Below are positions 49,807 through 61,929 of a DNA stretch of 64,000 bases, piece by piece (position 1 is the first letter of the stretch; every line of letters begins with the position of its first letter). Under the pieces are notes generated by a model. It worked only from the letters and a program-made list of their open reading frames with translations, did not search any database and was not told the DNA's origin. Source of the DNA: Siphonodentalium dalli (taxonomy: Eukaryota; Mollusca; Scaphopoda; Gadilida; Siphonodentaliidae); assembly GCA_032622095.1 (NCBI GenBank), contig CP136067.1:76596705-76660704 (forward strand), written 5' to 3'. Position numbers and translations under genes: made by a program.

Positions 49807-50363
49807 TATTTGTCCCATATTACTTGTCGTCGAACTCGTATTTTATATAATAGAAGAATGAGTCTATGTATATTTGGAATTGATCTTGTGTTGGGGCCTC
49901 AACAGCGAAGTCTGGCAGAGAGTTCCAGCTATTTACCACCCTCTGCGTGAAGAAATATAGTCCTTGTTAACAGTGCACATCTGTAGCTTTGTATTATGTC
50001 CTCTTGTTCTTCCTGGTGAATGTCTTTCTAATAGGTCACAGTCATTGATATTGTAATGACCATTCAACAGTTTATATACCTCGATTAGATCTCCTCTAAA
50101 TCTTCGATATGTTAATGACATCAGACTGAGTCTTATGATTCGGTCTCAGACTCACTCTCAGTAGCATATAGTTTTGATTTGACGAACTAGTTTCGTTGTA
50201 TTTTCTCAAACACAATGCTTTGATATGTGTGAGGTGGGCTCCATGCAGAGTTACAGTATTCGATGATAGGTCTGACAATGGTTATGTAGAGCGATCGGAA
50301 AGTGTCGATGTCCAAGTTCGTGATAGTTCTATTGACTATGCCGATGGTTTGAGAAACTTTATT
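49807..50363 (-). mobile_element. LINE reverse transcriptase C-terminal remnant
   Basis: Minus strand, in order and in shifting frames: VSQTIGIVNRTITNLDIDTF, RSLYITIVRPIIEYCNSAWS (thumb region), FEKIQRN then a stop; LTYRRFRGDLIEVYKLLNGH and RTRGHNTKL; then FFTQRVVNSWNSLPDFAVEA ending with a stop at about 49824. These are the standard C-terminal motifs of non-LTR reverse transcriptases. At least two frame changes and a stop show it is dead. Almost no 3' UTR separates the final stop from the tandem repeat at 49806. Confidence 0.85.
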
Positions 50364-50367
50364 GTTT

Positions 50368-50820
50368 TAGGATATTGTAGGAAGACTAATCTGGCCGTGT
50401 CAAATTGAGCTATAGCGATGGGATATCTCGCAGGACAACACATTTCGGGTTTTTCGTGGGGTGTGTATTCACTGGATGTCTGATAGTTGCAGTATGTAAC
50501 TATTATGACGCGTTAATTGCTTTCGAGGTATGAACAATGGCTGGGCCACTCTTGAAGATTTATGTCTTCGATTAGTAGATTTTTTATCCGCAAATTTAGA
50601 GGCTTTCTGGTGTGGTGAATAAGAAACCTGCAGTAATAAGCCGTAGTTTGTTTTTGTAATAATTTGAAGGATTAGTTGTTTTAACGGAATTCTGAGGCGG
50701 TGCATTCATGTGTATATATTTTATATTATAATTTATATTGATGCCTAATAATATGATCTTGATGGCGTTACCATTTCTGATTATGGTTTTCTTGAACATG
50801 CTTTGTGACAGGAGTTAACC
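50368..50820 (-). repeat. Dispersed repeat, copy 2
   Basis: Reverse complement of the segment at 6410-6937, with blocks in the same order and about the same spacing. It ends where the LINE similarity begins, so the LINE probably inserted at or truncated against it. Confidence 0.75.
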
Positions 50821-51059
50821 GCGCCATACATAGAGTGATGGATAACAACAATTACATCACACCGGATATAGTATATTTTCGCGACATCTCGGATATTAGC
50901 TACTATTTTCGTGCCCTAACGTAATCGTGTTTCGCACTGAATGGAATGAAACGTGGAACAAATTGACAAAGTTGGACACTCTTTTCAGTTTCAACCGAAA
51001 GTGTGACATTTACCCCAACCAAATTTATTATCACACTGACGAAATGGAGAGACCGAGTT

Positions 51060-51235
51060 CAAATTGCAGTGATGTACAATTGTCAAAGTTCATTCCATAT
51101 ATATGGAGTTTTGAATATTCATGAATTCAATATATGGAATTCATGAATATTCAAAAGCTCCATATATGGAATGCTACTCCAGAACTTTGACCTGAATGCG
51201 CGGAACGGGGCTGGATGGCTCCATTATGGTAGCGA
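51060..51235. mobile_element. Palindromic foldback MITE, copy 2
   Basis: TTCCATATATATGGAGTTTT followed by GAATATTCATGAATTC is mirrored by GAATTCATGAATATTCAAAA followed by GCTCCATATATGGAA, an almost perfect palindrome of about 78 bp centred near 51127. TGTCAAAGTT and AACTTTGACC form outer arms. Related to 34683-34850. Confidence 0.8.
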
Positions 51236-51239
51236 CTCA

Positions 51240-52164
51240 TTGATCTCGCTTATTGCATTCTCCAGCAATAATGCTCTGAATAAAATGTTACTGAACATCA
51301 GTTTTCTTGTTCTCAGTATATGTGCCCCAGCCACCGTCGTGCGCGCGCATGTATGGTGATCACAGTCGTATAACTTCCATGCTATACTTACTAAAGACTG
51401 TGTCTGTCCGATGACACGAAACTATATTGAGGATATATCAGAATGTGGTACGTGCAGCAATTTTGAACACAATCGTGGTAAGACAGGTGTACATAGTAAA
51501 GTCTTAATAAGGGCAAACACCAATTATGTGATTTACTCAAATAACTTCACGCCTGCTTCGAGCTATTCGATATTATGTCAGAGAAATGAAAGTAATCCCA
51601 ACGGAACAGACGGCAAATTTAAAAGAAACGAGAATCTACGAGAAGCGCGCAATAAGGCTATGTAAATTTCACCTTCTGGTTTTAATGAGATCTTGCGCGA
51701 AACATGTCGATATGAATTATCGTTTACGCTATCTCTTGGGCACATGGTATGTTCGATTGACTGAATTATGCCACTTGGTAATGAGCTGGTTTTGTTAATT
51801 AGAACCTTAATGAAGGATGACTACATTGTCACTGGCAGAATATATTCTATATTATAATTAAAACAAAGAACTGAAAGGTTTTTGCCTCCCTGTCAATCTA
51901 ACAAGTTGGCCATACCATATAGTAAATCCATTGACATATATCAGGGCTGTTTGACCAACATGTGCTCCGTCTATCATCGATTGATTTGATTTAGTTCGGT
52001 TTATTTGAGTATATCGTCGTTTTAGTCGTCAGACCATATCACGACATTGTCAGTTATGTGGGCGGAGAAAGGACCGCGTACTGGTAGCGGGCAACATTCA
52101 CCGGAAAATCACTTCATTGTATAAGTAGAAATCAACGACCCGGGACAGCATTTGAGAAACTTGT
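51240..52164. other. Nothing recognised
   Basis: No supported feature. Confidence 0.45.
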
Positions 52165-52660
52165 CCAGATACACGATTTTTGGTTATTATTCATGTGTTC
52201 ATCACAAATCCGCGGGATTGTGCATATGCCCAACATAATCAGCGCGTAAATAGTACATTGTCGTCAAGACGTGAGATGGTGTACGTAAACAAGAGCATGC
52301 TCGTGTTACAGAAGTTTTGCTTCTGTTTACACATGCAACCCTGCTCAATTGTATTGGTTAATCACACACAAATGATATAAACGCTCTTTATTATTGCCAT
52401 ATCAGGTAAACAGTAACAAATAACGCTCTTTATGTTTACCATATCCGGATCTAAACAAAAGCCAGGTTCAGTAACGTTTTTTGCTTTTGTTTACATAACA
52501 AAGGAAAAACATTTGAAAATAACATACTGTTTATGCCTTATATTTCTGGTTGGTATAAGAACAAGGTCTGTCAAAATTTTACTATTCTTTCTGTTTATGG
52601 CGGTTTTTGACGGAGGTGAATATTTTAACAGCATACCCACCTCGAACGCCGCCCTTATCT
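52165..52660 (-). mobile_element. Diverged relative of the 27504-27997 MITE
   Basis: The reverse complement begins after TTAA (52661-52664) with AGATAAGGGCGGCGTTCGAG and then follows the 27504 element in order: GGTGGGTATGCTGT, AAAAACCGCCATAAACAG, TAAACAGTATGTTATT, TATGTAAACAAAAGC, AATAAAGAGCGTTTATATC, TTTGTGTGTGATTA, TTCTGTAACAC. The far end is eroded, so the start near 52165 is approximate. Confidence 0.7.
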
Positions 52661-52664
52661 TTAA

Positions 52665-53499
52665 TTATGTTGGTCTATAATGTGCCACGCTCCTTACCAA
52701 TCACATCGACATGCATGAATGTATATACTATACTATTGCCGGTTCTGTCATGAGAGACCAACGAACTATTTCAATATTCAACAATTACGGTTGTACACAA
52801 CAGCACGAGTACCATTGTCAGTATGGCATTGTCATATTACTTCAAAATTGGTGCGGCCAAAATTCATGAACAGTTCGTCATTATAAAGTACAACATGACA
52901 TATAGTATCTCTCGTGGGTCCTCTCAGATAATGCCAATGGACATGGCACAACATGCTGGTGCCAAGTGCGCCATTGTATACATTTGGCATACATTTGGCC
53001 ATCTCATTCAAGGGATGAAGGGGTTCCACTCAAAACTGGCGTATTCAGTTATATCCCACCCAAGAAGACGAATGGGGTTAATAGATCAGAGACTTCACAG
53101 CTGATATGTCTCATGACAACAGAAAATATTTCGGAATTATCGCATTAAACTCGTATAATATCGGATAAAGACATAACCTCCAGGACTTAATTATCCTCAT
53201 TTGCATAATTCGATTCTGATTTGTTGGCCATCAAGTATTAAAGATGCACAGAGTTATGGGGGGATCAGTGGTATGGCAACATATTGACTGCCTTACTATT
53301 ATGCAGTTGGTCGGTCATAAGTTGATTTCCTGTGAGCTACGACCAAACGGCATGCGACAGCCCAGTGTGACAGTGGTACCAAACTGGAATTCTCTTTTAT
53401 TTCTTCCTATATTATCGGGTCGGCTACGAAATGCATTTGGTCCCATTTTGCGAAAATGCACTTTGCAGACTGATGTCCATAATGGATGCGCAATCGTGT
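52665..53499. other. Nothing recognised
   Basis: Overlapping frames on both strands at 53244-53675 are long by chance and partly lie in a SINE head. No gene supported. Confidence 0.45.
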
Positions 53500-53620
53500 C
53501 TAGCCCAGATTGTGATGATCTTATCCACGACCTAACCACCTCGGCTATGGGGACATCCTTAAAAGGAAGCCCTTTCACCGAGAGTTTGGAAGCGTATCAG
53601 TCTGAACATGGGTCGAACCC
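53500..53620 (-). repeat. SINE head fragment
   Basis: Minus strand: GGTTCGACCC, then AAAGGGCTTCCTTTTAAGGA and GAGGTGGTTAGGTCGTGGAT then AAGATCATC, matching the head of the copy at 46695. The conserved 3' domain is not found. Confidence 0.6.
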
Positions 53621-53689
53621 ACTACCTTCGAAATTCTTGATCTGCCGTTCTGGAAATATGTGTATACTATTGTAGAAATTCTTGATACC

Positions 53690-54127
53690 TATGGGCGCTG
53701 GGTGTTTTATTTATAGATATGTGGTTTTTTGGGACGCATTAAAAGTTGTAGTGCGACCCCGAGTCCGGTAAAATGTGCAGTTGTTTCTTAATTGTTATTC
53801 GGATGCCGAAAAGTGCAAGGCGATTAATTCTAACGGGAATTCACGCGTTAACCATTAGCGCGCTGCGCGCTATGTGTTTCTATTGATCTTTAACCTGCTT
53901 TGTTACGCCCCTTGTGTGTATTCTGGTGTCGAAATTATTGTATCGCATGGGTGCATGGACGTTTTATTTATAGAAATGGGAATTTTTGGTACACACTAAA
54001 TGTTGTAGTGCGACGCCGATGTCGACAAATTGCAGTAGGTCCCCTATTTGCGGAAGTCCATTTGCGGAAATGTCGAATTCGCGGAGTTCCCTTAAAATGG
54101 TCGAAATATGTTTATTTTAATGAGGGA
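53690..54127. repeat. Relatives of the 49-kb repeat leader and unit
   Basis: TTTTATTTATAGAAATGGGA then ATTTTTGGTACACACTAAAT, AGTGCGACGCCGA and GCAGTAGGTCCCCTATTTGC, then GAATTCGCGGAGTTCCCTTA and TAATGAGGGAA, follow the text at 49140-49490. A first, shorter leader copy starts near 53700. The 506-bp inverted-arm element begins exactly after this copy's TAATGAGGGA. Confidence 0.75.
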
Positions 54128-56410
54128 AGGGGCCTGCGAATATTAGAGATTCGATTCGATGTCGATATCGGGCACCCAATTCGAGATCGACACCGAATAT
54201 GTCCGCTGATTCGGATATATTCGAATCGGTGTTACTTTGGTGTAGTCTCGTTTTTTGCGTCTAGATGACACATGCCAAATTACTTGAAGTTACAAAAATT
54301 GAAGCACAAGGTTGCCAATGTAGGTAATTTTAAATGCATGCCGTTCAGAACAGACATGCATTGTGCAAATAAGTGCTTCGGTCGCAACCCGTGACGGTGA
54401 TCAATCGCCGCATACATTTGATATCTGTATCGACACTATATAAACTTTCTAGATGGTGCGTGATCCCTAGATGGGGAACTCAATTGATTACCTTATGCAT
54501 AAAATTTCAGATATCCAATTAAGATTACATGAATAAAACTCAGCCGCCGTTATGTGCGACAAAACATAGATTGGAGTGAACAGAAACCTTAGAACAATCA
54601 GTTGATTGCGTTCTTAAATGGGCATCATTATGTGCGACCAGTTATCTGCGACAATGTTGGTAGAATTCCTTGAAATTTCCTACAATTCAGTTTCTGTTCC
54701 CTGGGACATCGAGTGGGTGCATAAAATTTCGATCCGTTGAATCTTGTTGATAACATTGAACACTTGTAATTTATGTTTATTTTCTGGGACCCCCACCGCG
54801 AAGACAACTATTGTGATTATGTGATGTATGTGTTTGATCTATCGTGGGGTGAAAAGTTTAACAGATAACTACCATTCGTATGGACTACAACTACAACAAT
54901 TATATAGCTGACCGGTGTACCCATGCCAAGTTTATCAAATCATGAATTCCAGCGTGACGGAATCACCAAATTTTACGGAAAAAATGACTTTTCTGTGGCC
55001 TATAAAATCTAAAATTATGACCAGTAGGGTACCGCTTAAAATGAAAAACATTGTACATACTATACTAAGTTGTTTAGTTATATACAATTATATGTGTATT
55101 TAAGTATCATCTCACTCTGGGTCAAATTGTGTCCGTGACGGAATCACCAGTGCCATCAATATGAGGGTAGGTCCGTACTATTGAAGAACCCTGCTCATTC
55201 AGCCAAGCTGACCTGGAAAAAGTTCTCAATGAGCAAAGTAGATACATTATACTTGCAGAAACAAAGCCGCATTGTCACACACTTGTGTGTATATTACTAG
55301 TTAACTCGGTTTGTTCGCCGTGACGGAATCACCGTGCGATTTTTTTGGGTATAGTTTTTTTTGTATAACAAGTGCGGACATTGTCATAAAAGCATAAAAC
55401 TTGGCACATGTGTATATTAGGTCCCACGTATTATTTTCAGATATGGGGGCAATCACGAAAATACTTTCCATGGCAACGCGTAGAAACGGGTTATTGGTAG
55501 GGTTAAATCGTCATTTTACTAAAATATATGTGCAAAAAGGGGATACTATGGTAATTGAGGCAGATTGTGATATGGGAAATGTGACAAAAATAACATTTCC
55601 ACACATGCCTCACTATTAACCTAGAATGACCCTTGAGCTGCTTGAAAATGATATTTTGGTTCATTTGACCTTATTTGGCAAAATATGAAAATATGCGTTG
55701 ACTGCGCATGCGCGCATCATTGATCCCCAGTCACACAATATCTGGTGTTTAAGAGATTGTATAGTGAGGGCAATGACCATTCCAAAATATATTCATTGGA
55801 TAGTAATAATGAAATACAGAAGAAGCAACAACATTCCCGATGACATGCTTATGATGCAAATACCCATTATCGGTATCCATGGCCGCTTTTTCGTGGAATT
55901 CATGACATAATGATGCCCATTTAAGAACGTTATCAACTGATTGTTCTAAGGTTTCTGTTCACTCCAATCTATGTTTTGTCGCACACAACGGCGGCTGAGT
56001 TTTATTCATGTAATCTTAATTGGATATCTGAAATTTTATACATAAGGTAATCAATTGAGTTCCCCATCTAGGGATCACGCACCATCTAGAAAGTTTATAT
56101 AGTGTCGATACAGATATCAAATGTATGCGGCGATTGATCACCGTCACGGGTTGCGACCGAAGCACTTATTTGCATAATGCATGTCTGTTCTGAACGGCAT
56201 GCATTTAAAATTACCTACATTGGCAACCTTGTGCTTCAATTTTTGTAACTTCAAGTAATTTGGCATGTGTCATCTAGACGCAAAAAACGAGACTACACCA
56301 AAGTAACACCGATTCGAATATATCCGAATCAGCGGACAGATTCGGTGTCGTTCTCGAATCGGGTGCCCGATATCGACATCGAATCGAATCTCTGATATTC
56401 GCAGGTCCCT
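54128..56410. mobile_element. 2.28-kb foldback element with 506-bp inverted arms
   Basis: 54128-54633 and 55905-56410 are reverse complements with only scattered mismatches and the same length. The ends are AGGGGCCTGCGAATAT and ATATTCGCAGGTCCCT. The outer 100 bp of each arm contain clustered TCGAATCG/ATTCGAT motifs. The 1.27-kb middle has no recognisable protein. CGTGACGGAATCACC occurs three times in it (54953, 55134, 55319), 181 and 185 bp apart. No target duplication is visible: left flank TGAGGGA, right flank AGTTATAA. Long arms and no ORF fit a non-autonomous DNA transposon (MULE- or foldback-like); the superfamily is open. Confidence 0.88.
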
Positions 56411-56411
56411 A

Positions 56412-56528
56412 GTTATAACCTCCGCCAGGGTACCCCGAGTCACCACACCAAATTTGGTTGAAATCGCCCAGCAGTCTGGGAGAAATATACGGACAGACGG
56501 ACGGACAGACAGGCAGATCCTATAATCT

Positions 56529-56574
<46 letters not shown>

Positions 56575-56575
56575 T
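56412..56575 (+). repeat. Dispersed GGTACCCCGAGTC-type repeat, copy 3, ending in (TA)n
   Basis: TTATAACCTCCGCCAGGGTA then CCCCGAGTCACCACACCAAATTTGGTTGAAATC, GGGAGAAATATACGGACAGACGGACGG, CAGATCCTATAATCTTG and a TA microsatellite of about 45 bp. It starts directly at the right end of the foldback element. Confidence 0.85.
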
Positions 56576-57246
56576 AAATACTCACAACAATACTAAACTA
56601 TTTCGACTTTAAAAGTTGTCCGTGTACATGTAACAGGCAATATGTTGCCCAAAATGTGTTGGCCTCATTTTCTAGGAGTATATTACCCGCTCACTTCAAT
56701 GTCTAAAGTTATAAATGTGACAGAAGCCTGGGACATCAGAAACGCATTATTCTTGTTGCCATGTCATGTTGCCATGGCATAATTATGCCTGTCATTTCAT
56801 GCAAAATTTGACTGCAAGAATCCAAAATGGCGGGCAAAATAGCAAACGGAAGTAGTAACATGAGCATTTTTCGCTAAATTTCACAAGATATTTTCCAATT
56901 ATAAGCGTAAATGGCTATAGTTGTGCCACCATACATGATGTCCATTCCTAATACGATAATAGTAAGTCATAGCCCGAGGATTGGTCAATTCGGTGTTTTA
57001 AAATGTTTCAAAATGACGGCGAAAATTGTGATCGGAAGTCAAAAATTGAAGAGTGTTTGTTGATTTTTCATTAAATCTTCACATATCGAGTAAATTGATA
57101 GCCAATAAGTAGTGATATATGCCATGCATACTAGTTACCAAAAGCGCCAACTATAGTCGCATAATATATCACATTACTGTCACAAACCACATAACGAGTG
57201 TACCAAACCATATAGATTTACAAACCACCCACCTGGTATGCAAAAC
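56576..57246. other. Nothing recognised
   Basis: AT-rich stretch without supported features. Confidence 0.45.
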
Positions 57247-58021
57247 GGGTAGTGTTCTCTATTCCGAAGGTTCTTTATTCCGAAGTCTCGCTATTCCGAA
57301 GGTCCGCTATTCCGGAGGTTTTCTATTCTGGTCGTGTTTAATCAGAAAGGCATCAAAATTTATTTGTCCTCCCCCCAAAAAACACACATATTGAACAAAA
57401 TTACTATTACACTAGTATCCCCGTAATCTAATTCAAAATTTTCCAGATGTCGGTTATTGTTATCAGAATGACAGAATAAGTTGATCGTTTAAAATGGAAA
57501 CATCCATGGTGACTGCATGACTGAAACAATACACGGGATAATGTACGGTCGAACTGGCACCCTGTCTTTGGAGGAAATGTTAGATGTCAATGCAATGCCA
57601 CAATTGCATGTGAGTTCATCGCCCATCTAGTCAAATATATTCCGTAATGTAGTACGTTATGGAGTTCCAGTACTGATTTAGAGTTATAACACCACCGTTA
57701 ATTATAATCGTCCTTTAGTTACCTCCAAAACCATCTACTTCCTACGTCGTCGTGGGGTGGTTGTTAAATTTTTGCTTCGTGCGTTCCCATAACATGTTTA
57801 ATGCCATATATGACATTATACGTCAACCCACGCGATCATAAACGCCAATATTGTACTTCCATACTAAGATGGTTTGTGTTTGTAACGCAGACCGTCGACG
57901 AGGAAAGGTCCTCGTTTATAATAGAATAAAAAAAAATTCGAAATAGCGAACCTTCGGAATAGAGAACATTCGGATTAGCGAACCTTCGGAATATCGAACA
58001 TTCGGAATAGAGACTTGACCC
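57247..58021. mobile_element. Element with inverted ends built of 18-bp repeats, about 775 bp
   Basis: The left end GGGTAGTGTTCTCTATTCCG is followed by four units of CTATTCCGAAGGTTCG type; the right end carries the inverted set (CGAACCTTCGGAATAG units) and GACTTGACCCC. The middle, about 600 bp, is unrelated single-copy sequence without a gene. Confidence 0.75.
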
Positions 58022-58024
58022 CAT

Positions 58025-59335
58025 GCAAAATCAACCTGTGTGTATCCAATTTCCTACGACGGGAACCCCAAATCCAAATATTGTCCCAAACCACCGAAAG
58101 AGTGTCCCATGCAATCCACCCAAAGAGTTTCCTAACCAGCCAGGTATAGTGCCTAAAACCACATGCAAATAGTACCCCAAACCATACAACACAAACACCC
58201 AGTGATGTCTCAATCCACCACTCAGATTAGTGCCCCAACTAATTCAAGAAATGTTCCAAACCACTGTGGTAGTGCCACAAACTATGCAACTGGTATTCCA
58301 AACCACACAGGTTGTGTCCCAAACCACCCAAAATGTATCTCAAACTACCCAAATGAGTGTCCCTAAGCATCCAATGGGTGTTCCAAATCATACAACGAGC
58401 GTATAGCGAGTGTGTCAAACCATTCAATAAGTGTCCCAAACCATTCAGTGGGTGTCCGAATCCACATACAGAGTGTCAAATAGGCATCCATTATGTACCT
58501 CATTCCACACATCTAGTGTCCCAAGCCATCTGGGCAGTGTCCTGTGTCATACAACAGGTGTCCAAAACCACCCAAATGTCGTCTCAGTCCACTCAACTAG
58601 TGTCCCAAATGGCCCAATCAGTGACCAAATAAGTGTCCCAAATCCAACCAATTGGTGTCCCAAACTATCCAACGGTTGTCACAAACCACCCAACTGGTGA
58701 CACAAAACCATAAAACGAGTATCACAAACCATCCAAATGAGTTCCCAACCTATCAAACAGGCATCACAAAACATCTACTAACTGTCACCTCAAAACTTTA
58801 AAATAGTACATAGTATTCCAGACCATCAAATCAGTGTTCCAACCCATCCAATGAGTTTATCAAACCATGGGCCACTTGATGGATGGTCTGAGATATTTTA
58901 TTTGGTGGTTTTCTACACTAATTTATGGCACTCATTATATGGTGTGGGACATTCATGGGTAATTTTTCACTAGGGTGACGGACACTTATTGGTTGGTTTG
59001 GGACATCGATTGTGTGGTTTGAGGTACTCAATTGGTGGGTGGTTTGAGACACTCATTGAATGGCTTGGGGACACCACGTGCATGTATTATTTCGGGACAC
59101 TATGTGTGGGCATGCATGCATAATATATGACAATCGGGTGATTTGGAACACTCATTTGGCGGGTCTGGACACGATTTTGATGGTTTGAGACTCCAGTTGG
59201 GTGTATTAGGCTACTTATTAGGTGGTTTGGGACACAATTTGGCTGATTTTGGGGCGCCTGTTATATGGACTCATCGTTTTGGTTTGGTATACTATTAAGA
59301 AGGTGGTTTGAGACACCAGTTGGCCTGATTCGTCG
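58025..59335. repeat. Degenerate ~23-bp minisatellite in two opposed halves
   Basis: From 58060 to about 58870 the units read GTGTCCCAAACCACCCAACT-like; from about 58870 to 59335 they read as the complement (TGGTTTGGGACACTCATTGG). The orientation flips around 58868-58885 (AAACCATGGGCCACTTGATGGATGGTCTGAG). Overlapping open frames around 58163-58700 derive from the repeat. Confidence 0.85.
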
Positions 59336-59770
59336 GAACTGTATCATGCTATGAGTCTCTACTCTGGTTAACGCCCGTATATAGACTAGATATCATAATA
59401 TTATTCCACCAGTAAAAAAAACCCGGGTTTGATGTTATGACAGGGACGTGTATAGCATTGAAAAACAGTATATGTAATATATTTAGGGGATACTTTGGTA
59501 AATTTAGTTAATGGTAGTCCGGACCACTGCGGACGCCAGCACTATGAATCTACTCCATAACGTCATCTGCATCTAACTGCGTAAGCGTGACGCCATGTAG
59601 AGGAACGGAACAGTGAGCGGATCTGGATGGGCCATGAACGAAACTATGAAGTCAGTGGACTAGACAATGGCTCTATGAGGCTATATTATAGTTACACTAT
59701 GCACGCCGCCGTGACGGCGAACAGAGCAACTAGAGTGTCGGAGCGTCATAGAGCCAGTGTCTAGTATAAT
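59336..59770. other. Gene-free; short inverted repeat
   Basis: GACTAGACAATGGCTCTATGA (59662 region) pairs with TCATAGAGCCAGTGTCTAGT (59747 region), a 20-bp stem with a 65-bp loop, directly before the LINE fragment. Confidence 0.55.
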
Positions 59771-60205
59771 GGCAGTAAAGTTTTGGAATTGTCTGCCAGT
59801 GCCAGACCATCTTAAAAATTAAACAGATATAGCAGAATTTAAAAAGCAATGCAAGAAACATTTGCTAGAAGATAAATGATAGTAAAATTTAATCGATTTA
59901 TTTTTCCTTAATTTTATTTATAAAATATTGGGATGTTGCATTAATACTAGATATATCGCTGAATGGACGAGTCAACGGAAATAGGTATATGCATTTCCTG
60001 TGTGTAAAATGAATATATGAGATGGTGGGGATTTATAAATTGTGACATAAATGTAATAGTATTGTTATACTTATAATACATTTGTTCTGGCTTCAAATCA
60101 TAACTATCTCATTGTTTGTTATTGTTTTTGTTTTTTTCTTTCATAATTTCTGTATATTTTTATTTACATGTGTTGAATAAACTATTGAATCTGAATAGTC
60201 TGAAT
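59771..60205 (+). mobile_element. LINE 3' fragment
   Basis: AATGGCAGTAAAGTTTTGGA opens a frame reading MAVKFWNCLPVPDHLKN, a stop, then AEFKKQCKKHLLEDK, the last residues of a non-LTR reverse transcriptase. The 3' UTR of about 320 bp ends TTGAATAAACTATTGAATCT then GAATAGTCTGAATC, an AATAAA signal and a GAATCT-type tail. Strongly 5'-truncated, with one in-frame stop. Confidence 0.75.
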
Positions 60206-61929
60206 CTAGTCTAGGAAGTCAGCTGCCGTCAATAGTGGCACGTAGGAATATCCAACATTGAAGCGGTAAACCGGACTATACACTTTGCGACAGTTTATTG
60301 ATAATTGCCCCCTCCCCCGCAAATCTTTGATGTTTCAGGGGTTATATTGACACAAGTGCATTATAATTGTTAGTTATTACCTTTCCTTAATAATGTACTT
60401 CGCTGTAGGTGAAGGTCCTGACTCGAAATTGCACGATTTAAGTACTGTGTGGCCGATTTTGCTATATAGGCCTACGGGCGTTAACCATATATAGTATAGA
60501 TTCATGGCAGGATCTAACTCGAAACATGTGGATTAAATGTGGTCCAATTTTGGAAACGATGGGTGGTGCAAACATTATATATCCATATAGCTGCATGAGT
60601 TTTAGAGACAGTGTAAATTTTGTTGTTTTATTTTTGTTTTAAGTCCCAGGCATGTACAATTAAAGGGCAATTTCTCCCGGGTATTTTATTTAGTCCCATG
60701 CAGGTATTATGTACAAAGGGCGACGCTCGTCATGTCTCTGAGACAAGTATATTAGATAACATGCTACTGTGTCATACATCTACTATATATAAATATCCAT
60801 ATAATTCCAATACTTATCAAAAATGGGGACACGAGATGGGTGCATATTGGGAAGCTATGACTGGTGGTGCAATCTGAATTTTCGTACGTGGGAACCCCCC
60901 CCCCCCATTCAGGACACCTTTGCCACGCCCCCTGTCGACGAATTATGTTGTATTATGGGTCCGCTATTATGTAGTTTCGATTCATGATGCCGAATTTCAA
61001 ACTTGCAAAATGTCTTGGGAGGGCTATAGTCATCACAGCCCCTGGCCCGTACGGATAATTTATAATTGTGCATATGGCGATCACACTACATGTATATATA
61101 TGCTGATATTATATAAATATATGCGTTAGTAATAACAACCCATGCAATTCAATTCCATGTTGTCCTATAATTATGTAATAATGTGGTTACCATGCATCAC
61201 ATGCAATTGTATCAATTCTATTTTGTTCCAAGCATATCTTCAATTCCACAATGTCCGATGTCGCTAGTTCAATATTCAATTAATTCCAGGTTGTTCCAAA
61301 TACCATATTTTATATGCTAAATGTTAGTTAAGAGAAAATAGAAGCATGCGTTATTTGTTTTAAAACGGACAAGAAGGAAATATATATCTGTTCGTGTGAA
61401 GCCCAGAGTGGAAATATGGCTATTATGCTTAAAATGAGATGTGACAACATGGAAGTTAACTACAACGAATTTCAACTACAGCGGACAGAAAAGAATGCCC
61501 GATATCTTCGCGAGAAGTGAAAATACGAACTACCCGTTTCGACTATTAGGCCTAGAAGCGTTATGGAATTCTGGTTTAACAATACCAATAGGTCCTATCT
61601 CATTTTCACCAAAAATGTCACTTAGAACAACCTGGAAATCAGGTCGCGAAATGGCATCGTTATCAAAAGAGAGTGAGGAATGGGTGATGTTTTCGATATT
61701 TTTCAAACGACAATTTAAAAGGGGAAAATTATGATAAAACATGAGGAGATAGCCTATCTTATGTCTTACAGAATGTTTGGTCTGATCGTACTTTTGTGAA
61801 TGTTCAAAGTCGAAACAAGGCAGATTTAGTCCCGAAAAAAATTCAACAAAAAAACATAAACGAAAACAATCAAATTAAATTCGCCATTTCAGATAGATAA
61901 TTCCAGTCTGGTATTCTCGTAGGATAATG
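60206..61929. other. Nothing recognised
   Basis: A C11 run near 60895 and overlapping frames on both strands at 61441-61742 without a recognisable protein. Confidence 0.45.

Noticed and set aside
53244-53675. 143-codon plus-strand frame as a gene
   Set aside because: It overlaps a minus-strand SINE head and an equally long antisense frame, and has no recognisable domain.
58163-58700. Overlapping Ser/Thr/Gln-rich frames
   Set aside because: They are read from the degenerate 23-bp minisatellite.
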